Source: Syngnathus acus
Taxonomy: Eukaryota > Chordata > Actinopteri > Syngnathiformes > Syngnathidae
DNA: 64,000 nucleotides
Direction of reading: 5' to 3'
NCBI RefSeq assembly: GCF_901709675.1
Contig: NC_051090.1
Location: forward strand, 12,003,842 to 12,067,841
The notes beneath the pieces were generated by a model. That model had not been told where the DNA came from, searched no databases, and saw only the letters and a list, made by a program, of their open reading frames with translations. This document shows, piece after piece, positions 31,076 through 41,443 of this stretch. Position numbers and translations under genes: made by a program. The stretch's first letter is position 1, and each line of letters opens with the position of its first letter.

Positions 31076-32355
31076 ATAAACACAAATTTGTCCAGCATGT
31101 CTCTTAGGACGTCATTTATTAAGGACTGGAAAACCGCCGGGGCGTTGGTGAGTCCAAATGGAACCACCAAGTACTCGTAGTGTCCGCTCGGGGTGTTGAA
31201 AGCCGTCTTCCACTCGTCTCCCTCCCGGATGCAGATCAGGTGGTAGACGTTGCGAAGATCCAGCTTCGTGAAGATGGTGGCACCTTGAAGGCTCTCGAAG
31301 GCGGAAGAAAGAAGAGGCAGAGAGTAGCGGTTCTTTATAGTGATTTCGTTTATTCCCCGGTCGTCGACGCACGGGCGGAGCGTGCCCTCCTTTTTCTTCA
31401 CAAAGAAGAAACCCGCTCCAGCAGGCGAAGAGGATGGCCGAATGATGCCGGCCGCCAGGGACTCCCGGATGTACTCCTCTATGGTCCTGCGCTCAGGAGC
31501 GGACAGGGAGTAGACGCGGCCCTTGGGAGGGGAGGTGCCGGGCAACAGGTCGATGGTGTAATCGTAGGACCGGTGTGGGGGAAGAGAAGTGGCCCTGGCT
31601 TTACTAAAAACCTCCTTGAGTTCGTGATACAGCGCTGGGACAGTGGAGATGTCAGGACTGTACTCGGGCGGGGCTCTCCCAAGTGGGCTGGTGGCCGCCT
31701 TCAGGCACACACGATGGCAGCGTTCACTCCACTGCCGAACAACCCCCACCTCCCAGCCCAGCACCGGGTTGTGCTGCCGCAGCCAAGGATGCCCCAGAAT
31801 GAGCCGCTGTCCTGGGAGGGACAGAAGAAAAAACTGAATGGTTTCATGGTGATTGCCAGAGAGCAGTAACTTAACTGGTTCCGTCACGAAGGCCACCTTG
31901 CCGATCGGTCGGCCATCAATGGCACGTGCGGGGATGGAGGGGCTCAGAGGCAGGAAGTCAATTCCCCACTGACGAGCCAGGCCAATGTCCATGATGTTCC
32001 CCTCCGCCCTGGAATCCACCAAGGCTGCCACGTTCTGGTCGCCCACTGCAAGCTGGACACGAGCCTGCAGCGTGAGTGTGCCGGGACTGTGAGAGCCGGT
32101 GTTGGTCGAGCTCATGCGGATCCCCCGACGCCGCGTGAGCTCTGGCCTTTTAACGGGCACCTCGCCGCCCGATGACCCCCCTCCCCACAGTACAAACACA
32201 AGCCTAGTGAGAGGTGTCGACGGTGCTCCTCTGAGGGGACTCGAGCTCCTCCCAGCTCTATGGGCTCGGCTGGTGGTGTGGTTGGCAGGTCCCGAGTAGA
32301 CGGAGGAGGGTGACCACACGGATTCCGCAGGGACCTCCGTTCCCGATTGCGCCAC
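30979..32355 (-). pseudogene. Chromovirus protease and reverse transcriptase N-terminal half (pol part 1)
   Basis: The protease region reads [11 protein letters not shown] where retroviral-type aspartic proteases have D-S/T-G, so the glycine is replaced by arginine and the enzyme is probably inactive. The reverse transcriptase follows with [38 protein letters not shown] (usually RxAYxxI) and [13 protein letters not shown]. Reading then leaves frame at FVFIW, exactly before the catalytic DD. The first ~60 codons overlap the end of gag in another frame and are doubtful. Confidence 0.85.
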
Positions 32356-33146
32356 CGAGCCCGGATCCGTCGGTCTACTCGGGCCGCTAAGTCCATCGCG
32401 CCGTCCAGGGTTCGAGGGCGATCGTAGGACACTAATTCGTCCTTCATATATTCAGCGAGACCGTTGAGGAAGGTACTAACGAGCGCCAACCTGTTCCATC
32501 CGCCGGTGCCAGCCAACGTCTGGAACTTGAGCACGTACTCCACGACCGATCGGCTACTTTGATGCAGCGTCGCCAGTTCCTCGGCGGCGTCTTCGGTGGC
32601 GGAGCCCAGGTCGAATAGGCGGAGCAATTCCTCCGCGAAGGCGTCGAACAAATCACAAGCTGGAGCCATTCTTTCGTATTCAGCCAGTCCCCACAGCCGC
32701 GCCTCGCTCGTGAGGTGGGTCAGGACGAACCCCACCCTGGCAGGTTCTGTCGCAAACGTGACGGGCTGGAGGCTGAACATTATGCGGCAGTTAGTCACGA
32801 ATGCCCTCACGTGCTTGGGATCTCCGTTAAACTTCTCAATATTGCCGAAGCAGGGCTCCGGGACGTCCACGAGCCTCCTGGCCTCGGCAGACGGGCGGTG
32901 CGGGGGTGCCGTGACAGCCGGGGACGCATTTACCGACAGTCCCTGGAGGGCTTGGGCCATCTCCTGCTGCTGTAGCTGCAGCTGTTGCTGTTGTCGTTGA
33001 CCCACCTCGATCAGCGTCCGGATGTTGGTGGACAGGCTGCTGATGGCGGTCTCGGCTTGCTCCAGTCGGCTCAATGCCGTCTCGTCGTTCGCTGGCTGCA
33101 TAGCAATGGTCAGCCTGTACTGTATGGGAGCAGACAGTACAGCCAA
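32112..33146 (-). CDS. Chromovirus gag polyprotein
   Basis: 344-codon ORF; the likely start is the internal Met at [15 protein letters not shown], because the first ~15 codons come from LTR sequence. Order: coiled-coil Gln-rich segment, retrotransposon gag capsid domain ([10 protein letters not shown], then [19 protein letters not shown]), a basic region, and one CCHC zinc knuckle [15 protein letters not shown] that would bind RNA. The ORF is intact. Gag and pol overlap in different frames, as expected for frameshift expression. Confidence 0.85.
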   Translation of the reverse strand: MAVLSAPIQYRLTIAMQPANDETALSRLEQAETAISSLSTNIRTLIEVGQRQQQQLQLQQQEMAQALQGLSVNASPAVTAPPHRPSAEARRLVDVPEPCFGNIEKFNGDPKHVRAFVTNCRIMFSLQPVTFATEPARVGFVLTHLTSEARLWGLAEYERMAPACDLFDAFAEELLRLFDLGSATEDAAEELATLHQSSRSVVEYVLKFQTLAGTGGWNRLALVSTFLNGLAEYMKDELVSYDRPRTLDGAMDLAARVDRRIRARWRNRERRSLRNPCGHPPPSTRDLPTTPPAEPIELGGARVPSEEHRRHLSLGLCLYCGEGGHRAARCPLKGQSSRGVGGSA

Positions 33147-33424
33147 GTGCGTAGCGACAGAGACTTGATTGTGGGGAAAGATGGGAATAGTGGGCGCTGG
33201 AGCGGCGATCTGGCTGGGCGGACAGGCACTTCTGCGGGAATACCAAAATGGTGACGCGAGTCAGGCTCACAGGAACGGATGAGCGAAGCGGCATCACGGG
33301 ACAGGCTGACACGCGGTTTTGTGCTGGCAGCGCTGATATAGCGCTGTGAATGAGCCCGCGACAGGTGGCGGCGATTCCACTGACAGGAGGGGCGTGGTCA
33401 TGTCGCAGGTGGCGCCAGCACATC
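33121..33424 (-). repeat. 5' LTR of the chromovirus
   Basis: Upstream of gag in the element's sense. Differs from the other LTR by scattered substitutions and indels, so the insertion is not very recent. Confidence 0.7.
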
Positions 33425-33650
33425 TGCAAAAACAATATCTGATCTTTTGCGGTTCATCCTCGAAGTTATCAAGAATTATGGAGCAGCCCTAAGTCAGATA
33501 CTGGGACAATCAAAAGACCCACTACACTGTACTCCAGCATCATTTGTGCCGTGTGAGTGTGTTTTCAACGGTGGGAGTTGTGTCCAAAAAGCGCAACAGG
33601 CTCAATTTCAAAACATTGGAAAAACTTATTGTTCTAAATAAAAATGAGTA
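33425..33650 (+). pseudogene. hAT transposase C-terminal remnant
   Basis: A + strand frame reads FVPCECVFNGG and, after a one-base shift, continues with a PKSATGSISKHWKNL-type sequence and an early stop. This matches the hAT dimerisation region, where a SVPCERVFS-type motif is followed by KKRNRL and an LNKN end. Only about 70 codons remain. It abuts the chromovirus LTR, which may have inserted in the hAT copy. Confidence 0.65.
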
Positions 33651-34119
33651 AAAAACAAATCTCAGTGCACAAGCATCCTCTTTCACAACACGTTCACTTT
33701 TCATGTTACAATACATGTTCACATTATTGATTGACTGCAACTAAAAAATAAAATATATTTTCAATTTAAATGAATATATGAAACAATACAATATAAAATA
33801 TAATTACTTAAATTAATTAATGTATATACTAGGTCATCAAATCATTGTCAGTCGTGTCTGTCAACTAGGTTGCCTGTAGTATTTTTAAGGTCCAGCGGGT
33901 GTCAGCAGTCAGCGACACAGTATCGACACAGTGTCAATACAGTTTGGCAATGTGTCGAAACGACACACGACGCTTCATGGACCCACCACGAATTAAAAGT
34001 CATTAGCAGCGAGTGCTGCGCTGCGATTTGGCCTAATGCGTTTAGATGCTAACATTCTAATGTTAGCACGTCCATGGCGTTTAATTTGACAGTGCGCGCG
34101 CGTGCGTGTATGTGTGCAG
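33651..34119. other. Intron 1 end, no gene
   Basis: AT-rich sequence, then a block with repeated CGACACAGT and GCTAACATT/AATGTTAGC motifs (33910-34070), followed by an alternating GCGCGCGTGCGTG tract and the acceptor TGTGTGCAG of exon 2. Confidence 0.5.
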
Positions 34120-34216
34120 GCAGTCCTTATGGCCAACATTAGTGTGGTGCGGGAGGGGGCGGAGCTTCTGCAGCGGGCTCAACTCAACCTGACCAATCAG
34201 CTGCAGCGTCAAGAAG
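34120..34216 (+). CDS. Host gene, coding exon 2
   Basis: 97 bases, entering in phase 0 after TGTGTGCAG and leaving in phase 1 before GTAAAC. It continues the coiled coil (AVLMANISVVREGAELLQ, then AQLNLTNQLQRQE) and adds the sequons NIS and NLT. Using the next CAG (34121-34123) as acceptor would hit a stop, which fixes the acceptor. Confidence 0.8.
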
Positions 34217-34277
34217 GTAAACTGGCCGACGGGAGCGAATAAGGGGCGGCCGCGGTAATGGTGTTGTTGGCATCCAG

Positions 34278-34431
34278 ACCACGTGGAGGCGCTGAAGCAC
34301 AACTTGACTCAGAGCGACCATCTCGTGGCAGCTTGCTCCAGCCTGAAAGCGGCCGCCGACAACCACGCCGCCGCCGCGCACATTCAGACGCGTGCTTGCG
34401 AGGCCAAGCAGGAGTTTCTGCGCAAACAGCT
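34278..34431 (+). CDS. Host gene, coding exon 3
   Basis: 154 bases following a 61-bp intron (34217-34277, GT...AG). The split codon G|AC gives Asp, then HVEALKHNLTQSDHLVAAC and an alanine-rich helix to EFLRKQ. The donor GTGAGT at 34432 leaves phase 2; without splicing, the frame stops at the overlapping TGA. Two cysteines could form disulphides in a luminal dimer. Confidence 0.8.
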
Positions 34432-34910
34432 GTGAGTTTCCACACGTCACACCTGAACGAGTTGCCATGGAAACGATCAGCCAATCAGTAAGCTAATAGT
34501 GCCACCGTTTTAGCGTGGTAGCTCTGCTACCTGTTCATAGTTGGTCTTTTCTCTTGTGTAAGCAGAGCCGATTCAGACCTCCATGGGGCCCGAGGCAAAA
34601 ATATGTAAAGGGTCCCCCCTAACTAAAGTCGTCCTGAGCACCCCCCCGGACACACACACAAAGACCAGAGACACAAAATTTGACTGACTCAAACAGGGCT
34701 GGACTGGTAGATTTTTTCAGGCCAGGAGTCAGTTCTGGAACCAGGCCACCCTGGCCTTGCCCACACGTGCATGTTCACACCCACACTTAAATGCATGGGC
34801 ACAAGCAAAACGCATTTGTGCGCACACACATGCACACAATCATTCTTTGGGTTTTGTTGTGGGTGGTACCGAAAAACCAAATCAAAATGTCTAGAATGAG
34901 GGCGAGCAAA

Positions 34911-34988
<78 letters not shown>
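34911..34988. repeat. (AGAT)n microsatellite
   Basis: About 19 AGAT units next to the left end of a hAT element. Confidence 0.97.
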
Positions 34989-35270
34989 CTTTCCAGGGCT
35001 GTGGACTCGGTCGGATTTTAGCTCCGAGTCCGAGTCCGGCCTCTTGACCACGAGTCCGAGTCAGAGTCCGAGTCCGGCTGTCCATTTTTTTCTGTTAATT
35101 CATGTGACTGCTTAGTCTTTATTCAAGGCTAATTTAGATCAAAATCTAAATAATTACAACAGTTTTGTGATGGCTTTGTCTTTATTAAACATATAAACGA
35201 ATACAATAAACAGATACTTTCAAGTTTTAATCATTAATTACACCATTATTGCTCAGACATTTATCTAAAC

Positions 35271-36144
35271 CAGGGGTGGGCAAACTACGGCCCGCGGGCC
35301 ACATCCGGCCCACGGGACCGTTTAATCCGGCCCGCCAACCCTGAATTAATTGTATTATTAAACTTTTTTTGTTGTTGTCATTTTGCCTGCAATGACTGCG
35401 TTTCCCCAGTAGATGGGGAACCGCTCGCCTGCGCATTTACTACCGGAAGCCGTGTCAGAAAGCTCGGTGCACACTCACAAGTGCGTGTACGTACGTACTC
35501 AGTAGTACGGACATGGCGCACTCGCGCTCTATTTGTATCAGTCCCGAATTTAGAGCGTGGGCTGTGACGACAGCATTCTTGTAATTCGCTCGCTGAGCTT
35601 TCAGATACAGTTTGACGCTAAAGCCACCCACAAACCTTCCCCTGGAATCCTTCCATTAAAATGAGTGGCCCGAAGAAAAGAAGTGAGTGCCGAATGTTAA
35701 AAGAGTGGCCAATTTGGCTCGACGTACGCGACGTGACGTTCAGCCACATCAACCCGTCACAGATCGAGGTAAACGGATCTCTCCTAAGAGTTTGATGTGA
35801 TCTCATAAGATAAACATTTTTCATTAATCTGACCTGCAGGCACTGAAGTGATGGAGACTGTTATTCATAATAATAGTGTCGTATTTTATGAGAATCACTG
35901 ATAGCAGTTTTTTAGTGATTTTTTTTTTTTAATGCTGTTAATAAATGCATTTGTTTTCAAAAAACTTGTTTGGAATATCCATGCTTTACTACCTACTAAA
36001 GGCCAAAATCTTTTATGCAATGACCTTTACAGGTCGCTTATATTACTTCACACAAACACTACGTCCATCTGCTCCTGGTTCGGCCCTCCGGTCTAAATTT
36101 AGAACCCAGTTCGGCCCGCGAGTCAAAAAGTTTGCCCACCCCTG
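35271..36144 (+). mobile_element. hAT MITE, 874 bp, with 8-bp target duplication (copy 2)
   Basis: Nearly identical to 13350-14222, with one extra T in a T-run. ATCTAAAC is duplicated exactly at 35263-35270 and 36145-36152. It is nested inside the larger hAT and so is younger than it. Confidence 0.97.
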
Positions 36145-36571
36145 ATCTAAACACAAATAATTAGTGACGACCCCACAACTATCGAAACACATCAATGATA
36201 TAAGCTGGGTGACATAATCGTCCTTGACATTGGTACAAAATGTAAACATTAGCCTAAGTGCAACTCAACGTGGCCGCATTGATCGTAACTTACGCTCCGT
36301 TTCCCCCCCAAATCTAGAGGCAAAACATTGTTCTCTCGCTACTCCCGGGTTCTTCCATCTTGGCTGCGCGCGGGGCATTGTGGGTCTTGTACGTGCACGC
36401 ACGCAGGCAGGCAGGCGCGGGCGCGCACGCAACAACTAAATTTGTCTTCATAACAAGCAAGCAGGGCTGTGGACAGTATTCCTACGCGCATTCTCAGCAG
36501 CATGATGAAAATAAAATTCAATAACGTCACTGAGGCATATTTTAACGAACTCCACTTCATTGTATGGCTTT

Positions 36572-36919
36572 TTAGCCCGTGCAATGTTCCAAGCCAGTTG
36601 AAACAATGCAAGTGTGACAGTCTCTGAGTGCTTCGTAATTTTTTTGAAAAACTGTACCTATTTTTCTGCCTGACTTTTCAAAGTCTCCAAACTTGTGCTT
36701 GCGAAATTCAGTCCCTTTTGCAAAGTCCTTATCGATATTGGCATGAAGTGAGCTGAAGTGGCGCTGACCATTTGAAGCTTTTAAATGCGCCAATGACGTC
36801 CGACATATCAGGCAGAATGGCTTCCCATAGCGTTCAACAAAAAACAACTTTAACTCTGTTAAAAACGTCCTGTGTTCATCGTCATATATTCGTTTAGCTG
36901 TGCATTTTTTCCTTGCCAT
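36572..36919 (-). pseudogene. hAT transposase N-terminal BED zinc-finger exon
   Basis: The minus-strand ORF starts MARKKCTAKRIYDDEH. It has KPFCLICRTSLAHLKASN and RHFSSLHANI, giving the C-x2-C...H-x4-H ligands of a BED/ZBED-like DNA-binding finger, then a basic stretch. The catalytic core and dimerisation region are not in the element. Confidence 0.8.
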
Positions 36920-37329
36920 TTTGGCAAGCGTCTTGTCAGCTTTTCTGGACCTAATGGGCCCCCGTAGTCACAGTCGCCATTCATTAAAAAGCCAGCAAAA
37001 CCAATCGCTCTGTTTGTCCCTCCTCCTTTGCGGGATTTCCCCTCACGCGCATGCGCGTTTGACCAAAAACCATATTGAACTCAAGCGAAGCAAATACGCA
37101 CGAAAAATAAACACAAATGTTGATATGAACGTATTTTTTTTTTGTCGGACTCGGTGGACTCGGTCAAAATCAGCTCCGAGTCCGAGTCCGGCAAAAACGA
37201 CCGAGTCCGAGTCCCCGAGTCCGAGTCCGAGTCCACAGCCCTGAAATTTGTCACACATGTACAACGAAATTTTAAAAAGTGCCAACCGATCAGTGCAAAA
37301 AAATAAAAAATAAAATAAATAGAACTAGA

Positions 37330-38540
37330 AAATGCAATTTCTGGAGAAATTGCATGTGAAGGCGAAGACTATGAATAACGTCTTGGGGAATGCTGCCGAA
37401 TGATGTTGAAACGAGTTGAATTACTTGAGAAATGTAGAAAACTTGGAGAATTTGTGGTGAATTTCAAATTTGAAAACTTGTCATTTTTGGTAAGTGGGAA
37501 GTTGTGGAATAGGTAGGAAATGATGAAGAGTTGAAAGTTGGAACGGGTTGAATCGGTTCAAAAATGTAGAAGTTAGAGCAAATGTTGAATGCCTCAGAGA
37601 ATGAATGAAAATTAAAAAAAAATATTCCGGCCAAAATTTTTGAAATTGAGAACAAAACGAAAACTACAGGTTCAAGAGGTTCACTTTGGAGTTCTAAAGT
37701 TGAAACGGGTTGAATCGGACGAAAATCGTAAAAGTTAGAGCAAATGTTAAATGTAGGTCACTTCTGGTTTCATTTAGGGCACTTCTTGTTGAAATAAGGT
37801 CACTTCCAGTTTATTTGGGTCACTTCCGGTTTGATAAAGGGCACTTCCGGTTTAGCTGAGGTCACTTCTGGTTAATTTTGGGTCACTTCCGGTTTGTTTG
37901 GGTGACTTCCGGTTGATTTTGGGTCACTTCCGGTTTGCCTGAGGTCACTTCCTGTTTACCTGAGGTCACTTCCGGTTTGATTTGGGGCACTTCCGGTTCA
38001 TTCTGGGTTCATTGGGGGCACTTCAGGGTCAATCCAAGATGGCCGCCACACTAGAAGTGGGGGTCAAGGGTTGAATTGTGTAAGCATAGTGGAAGTGGGG
38101 GTGAGGGGGGTGAATATGGTAAGCATAAGGTGAACAAAGTGAATAAAGTTGGAATGGGTTGAATCAGTCGAAAAATTTAGAAATTAGAGTAGAAAAACGA
38201 AATTTTGGAGAATTTGGTTGAATTTCAAATTTGAAAGTTTGGAATATTTGGTAAGTGGGAAGTTGTGGAATAGGTAGGAAAAAGATGACCAGTTGAGAGT
38301 TGGAATGGGTTGAATCAGTTGAAAAATATAGAAATTAGAGTAGAAAAATGACATTTTGGAGAATTTGGTTGAATTTCAAATTTGAAATTTTCGGTAAGTG
38401 GGAAGTTGTGGAATGGGTAGGCAAAAGATGAACAGTTGAAAGTTGGATTGGGTTGAATCGGTTGAAAAATGTAGAAATTAGAGTAGAAAAACGAAATTTT
38501 GGAGAATTTAGTCGAATTTCACATTTGAAAATTTGGAATT
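37330..38540. repeat. AT-rich minisatellite array, left part
   Basis: Repeating blocks of about 155 bases share GGTTGAATCGGTTGAAAAAT, GTAGAAATTAGAGTAGAAAA, TTTTGGAGAATTTGG and GGTAAGTGGGAAGTTGTGGA. The array continues at 41360-41443 on the other side of the Rex3-like LINE, which therefore inserted into it. It includes the ETS-like array below. Confidence 0.85.
37757..38030. repeat. ~21-bp GGTCACTTCCGGTTT minisatellite (13 units)
   Basis: Thirteen units of 19-23 bases with core GGTCACTTCCGGTTT. Six carry an exact CACTTCCGG; the others vary by one or two bases. The array ends next to CCAAGATGGCCGCC (38034-38047). Confidence 0.9.
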
Positions 38541-41326
38541 ACAAGCCCTCTCGAGAGGGGCTGGACTCTCTTCCACTCTGGAGTTGCCCACGGTGAGAGG
38601 CGTCGAGCAGGTGTGGGTATACTTATTGCCCCCCGGCTGGGCGCCTGCACATTGGGGTTCACCCCGGTGAACGAGAGGGTAGCCTCCCTCCGCCTTCGGG
38701 TGGGGGGACGGGTCCTGACTGTTGTTTGTGTCTATGCACCAAACGGCAGCTCAGAGTACCCACCCTTTTTGGAGTCCCTGGAGGAAGTGCTGGAGGGCGC
38801 TCCTTCTGGGGACTCCATCGTTCTACTGGGTGACTTCAATGCTCACGTGGGCAATGACAGTGAGACCTGGAAGGGCGTGATTGGGAGGAACGGCCCCCCC
38901 GATCTGAACCCGAGCGGTGTTCTATTATTGGACTTCTGTGCTCGACACGGATTTTCTATAATGAACACCATGTTCAAACATAAGGGTGTCCATGTGTGCA
39001 TTTGGCACCAGGACACCCTAGGCCGCAGTTCGATGATCGACTTTGTAGTCGTGTCATCGGATTTGCGGCCGCATGTTTTGGACACTCGGCGAAGAGAGGG
39101 GCGGAGCTGTCAACTGATCACCACCTGGTGGTGGGTTGGCTCCGATGGTGGGGGAAGATGCCGGTCCGACCTGGCAGACCCAAACGTTCTGTGAGGGTCT
39201 GCTGGGAACGTCTGGCGGAATCCCCTGTCAGGAAGAGCTTCAACTCCCACCTCCGGCAGAGCTTTTCCCACGTCCCGGGGGAGGCGGGGGACATTGAGTC
39301 CGAGTGGACCTTGTTCCGCGCCTCCATTGTTGAGGCGGCCGACCGGAGCTGTGGGCGTAAGGTCATTGGTGCCTGTCGTGGCGGCAATCCCCGAACCCGC
39401 TGGTGGACACCGGCGGTAAGGGATGCCGTCAAGCTGAAGAAGGAGTCCTATCGGGCCGTTTTGGCCTGCGGGACTCCGGAGGGAGCTGACAGGTACCGGA
39501 TGGCCAAGCGGAACGCGGCTTCGGCGGTTGCTGAGGCAAAAACCCGGGCGTGGGAGGAGTTTGGCGAGGCCATGGAGAATGACTTCCGGACGGCTTCGAG
39601 GAAAGTCTGGTCCACCATCCGGCGTCTCAGGAGGGGGAAGCAGTGCAACGTTAACACTGTTTACAGTGGAGATGGCGTGCTGCTGACCTCGACTCGGGAC
39701 GTCGTGTGTCGGTGGGGAGAATACTTCGAAGACCTCCTCAATTCCACCGACACGCCTTCCATTGTGGAAGCAGGGCCTGGGGACTCTGAGGCGGACTCTC
39801 CAATCTCTGGGGTTGAAGTCACTGAGGTAGTTAAAAAACTCCTCGGTGGCAAGGCCCCGGGGGTGGATGAGATCCGCCCGGATTTCTTAAGGGCTCTGGA
39901 TGTTGTGGGGCTGTCATGGCTGACACGTCTCTACAGCATCGCGTGGACATCGGGGACAGTGCCTCTGGATTGGCAGACTGGGGTGGTGGTCCCCTCTTTA
40001 AGAAGGGGGACCGGAGGGTGTGTTCCAATTATAGGGGAATTACACTCCTCAGCCTCCCTGGTAAGGTCTATTCAGGGGTGCTGGAGAGGAGGGTCCGTCG
40101 GGAGGTCGAACCTCGGATTCAGGAGGAACAGTGTGGCTTTCGTCCTGGCCGTGGAACAGTGGACCAGCTCTTCACCCTCAACAGGATCCTCGAGGGTGTA
40201 TGGGAGTTCGCCCAACCAGTCCACATGTGTTTTGTGGACTTGGAGAAGGCGTTCGACCGTGTCCCTCGGGAGGTTCTGTGGGGGGTGCTTCGGGAGTACG
40301 GGGTACCGAGCCAACTGATAAGGGCGGTTCGGTCCCTGTATCACCGATGCCAGAGTTTGGTCCGCATTTCCGGCAGTAAGTCGGATTCGTTCCCAGTGAG
40401 GGTTGGACTCCGCCAAGGCTGCCCTTTGTCACCGATTCTGTTCATAATTTTTATGGACAGAATTTCTAGGTGCAGCCGAGGCGTTGAGGGTGTCCGGTTT
40501 GGGGACCTCAGCATCGCGTCTCTGCTTTTTGCAGACGACGTTGTGCTGTTGGCTTTTTCAGGCCGTGATCTCCAGCTCTCACTGGAGCGGTTCGCAGCCG
40601 AGTGTGAAGCGGTCGGGATGAGGGTCAGCACCTCCAAATCCGAGTCCATGGTCCTCGATCGGAAAAGGGTGGAATGCCCTCTCCGGATCGGGGATGAGAT
40701 CCTGCCCCAAGTGGAGGAGTTTAAGTATCTTGGGGTCTTGTTCACGAGTGAGGGGAGGATGGAGCGCGAGATCGACAGGCGGATCGGTGCAGCGTCGGCA
40801 GTAATGCGGACTCTGTACCGGTCCGTCGTGGTAAAGAGAGAGCTGAGCCAAAAGGCAAAGCTCTCAATTTACCGGTCGATTTACGCTCCTACCCTCACCT
40901 ATGGTCACGAGCTATGGGTCGTGACCGAAAGAACGAGATCCCGGATACAAGCGGCCGAAATGAGTTTTCTCCGCAGGATGTCCGGGCTCTCCCTTAGAGA
41001 TAGGGTGAGAAGTTCGGTCATCCGGGAGAGACTCGGAGTAGAGTCGCTACTCCTCCACGTTGAGAGGAGCCAGATGAGGTGGCTCGGGCATCTCATCAGG
41101 ATGCCTCCTGGACGCCTCCCTGGGGAGGTGTTCCGGGCATGTCCCACCGGTAGGAGACCCCGGGGACGACCCAGGACGCGCTGGAGAGACTATGTCTCTC
41201 GGCTGGCCTGGGAACGCCTTGGGATCCCCCGGGATGAGCTAGATGAAGTGGCTGGGGAGAGGGAAGTCTGGGAGTCCCTCCTGAAGCTGCTGCCCCCGCG
41301 ACCCGACCCCGGATAAGCGGAAGAAG
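38540..41326 (+). mobile_element. Rex3/RTE-like LINE, 5'-truncated copy with two frameshifts
   Basis: It starts within the endonuclease region, at the position equal to 47694 of the longer copy, and runs to the GATG tail. Coding is split over three frames: endonuclease (to ~39085), linker and RT start (to ~39990), and RT to end (41316). Each shift is a one-base loss relative to the other copy. Motifs: [10 protein letters not shown] and SSMIDFVV (endonuclease); GFRPGRGTVDQLF, DLEKAFDRVP, GLRQGCPLSP, LLFADDVV (catalytic DD), FKYLGVLF (RT); RWLGHLIRMP near the end. It is inserted in an AT-rich minisatellite; TGGAATTA on both sides may be the target duplication. Confidence 0.9.
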
Positions 41327-41359
41327 ATGGATGGATGGATGGATGGATGGATGGATGGA
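41327..41359. repeat. (GGAT)n LINE tail
   Basis: Eight GGAT units directly after the LINE stop and the AAGCGGAAGAAGAT end, the terminal repeat typical of Rex3-type elements. Confidence 0.95.
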
Positions 41360-41443
41360 ATTAGAATTGAAAGTTGGAATGGGTTGAATCTGTTGCAAAA
41401 TGTAGAAATTAGAGTAGAAAAAGGAAATTTTGGAGAATTTGGT

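Larger units (their letters stand above)
28318..33424 (-). mobile_element. Ty3/gypsy chromovirus (Sushi-like), full structure but broken pol
   Basis: Two direct repeats of about 300 bases (28318-28612 and 33121-33424) frame gag and pol on the minus strand. They share GTACAGCCAAGTGCGTAGCG, GATGGGAATAGTGGGCGCTGG and later blocks. The left LTR has a 13-base duplication and lacks about 35 bases present near 33307-33345. Domain order is gag, protease, reverse transcriptase, RNase H, integrase, chromodomain, as in fish Sushi-type elements. Two frameshifts and a protease change make it defective. It lies in intron 1 of the host gene, in the opposite orientation. Confidence 0.9.
34994..37243 (-). mobile_element. 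hAT transposon derivative with a MITE nested inside
   Basis: The left end CAGGGCTGTGGACTCGG and the right end, in reverse, the same 17 bases form terminal inverted repeats. Both are followed by many GAGTCCGAGTCCG repeats as subterminal sites. The only coding remnant is a BED-finger exon (36572-36919). A second hAT MITE (35271-36144) is inserted. An 8-bp duplication is not visible, perhaps because the left flank is a microsatellite. Confidence 0.85.

Noticed and set aside
34994-37243. 8-bp target duplication of the larger hAT
   Set aside because: GATCTTTC on the left and AAATTTGT on the right do not match; the left flank is a microsatellite edge that may have changed.
38843-41147. Minus-strand ORFs of 60-134 codons under the Rex3-like LINE, and the same under the second copy
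   Set aside because: They are shadows of the real + strand reading frames.
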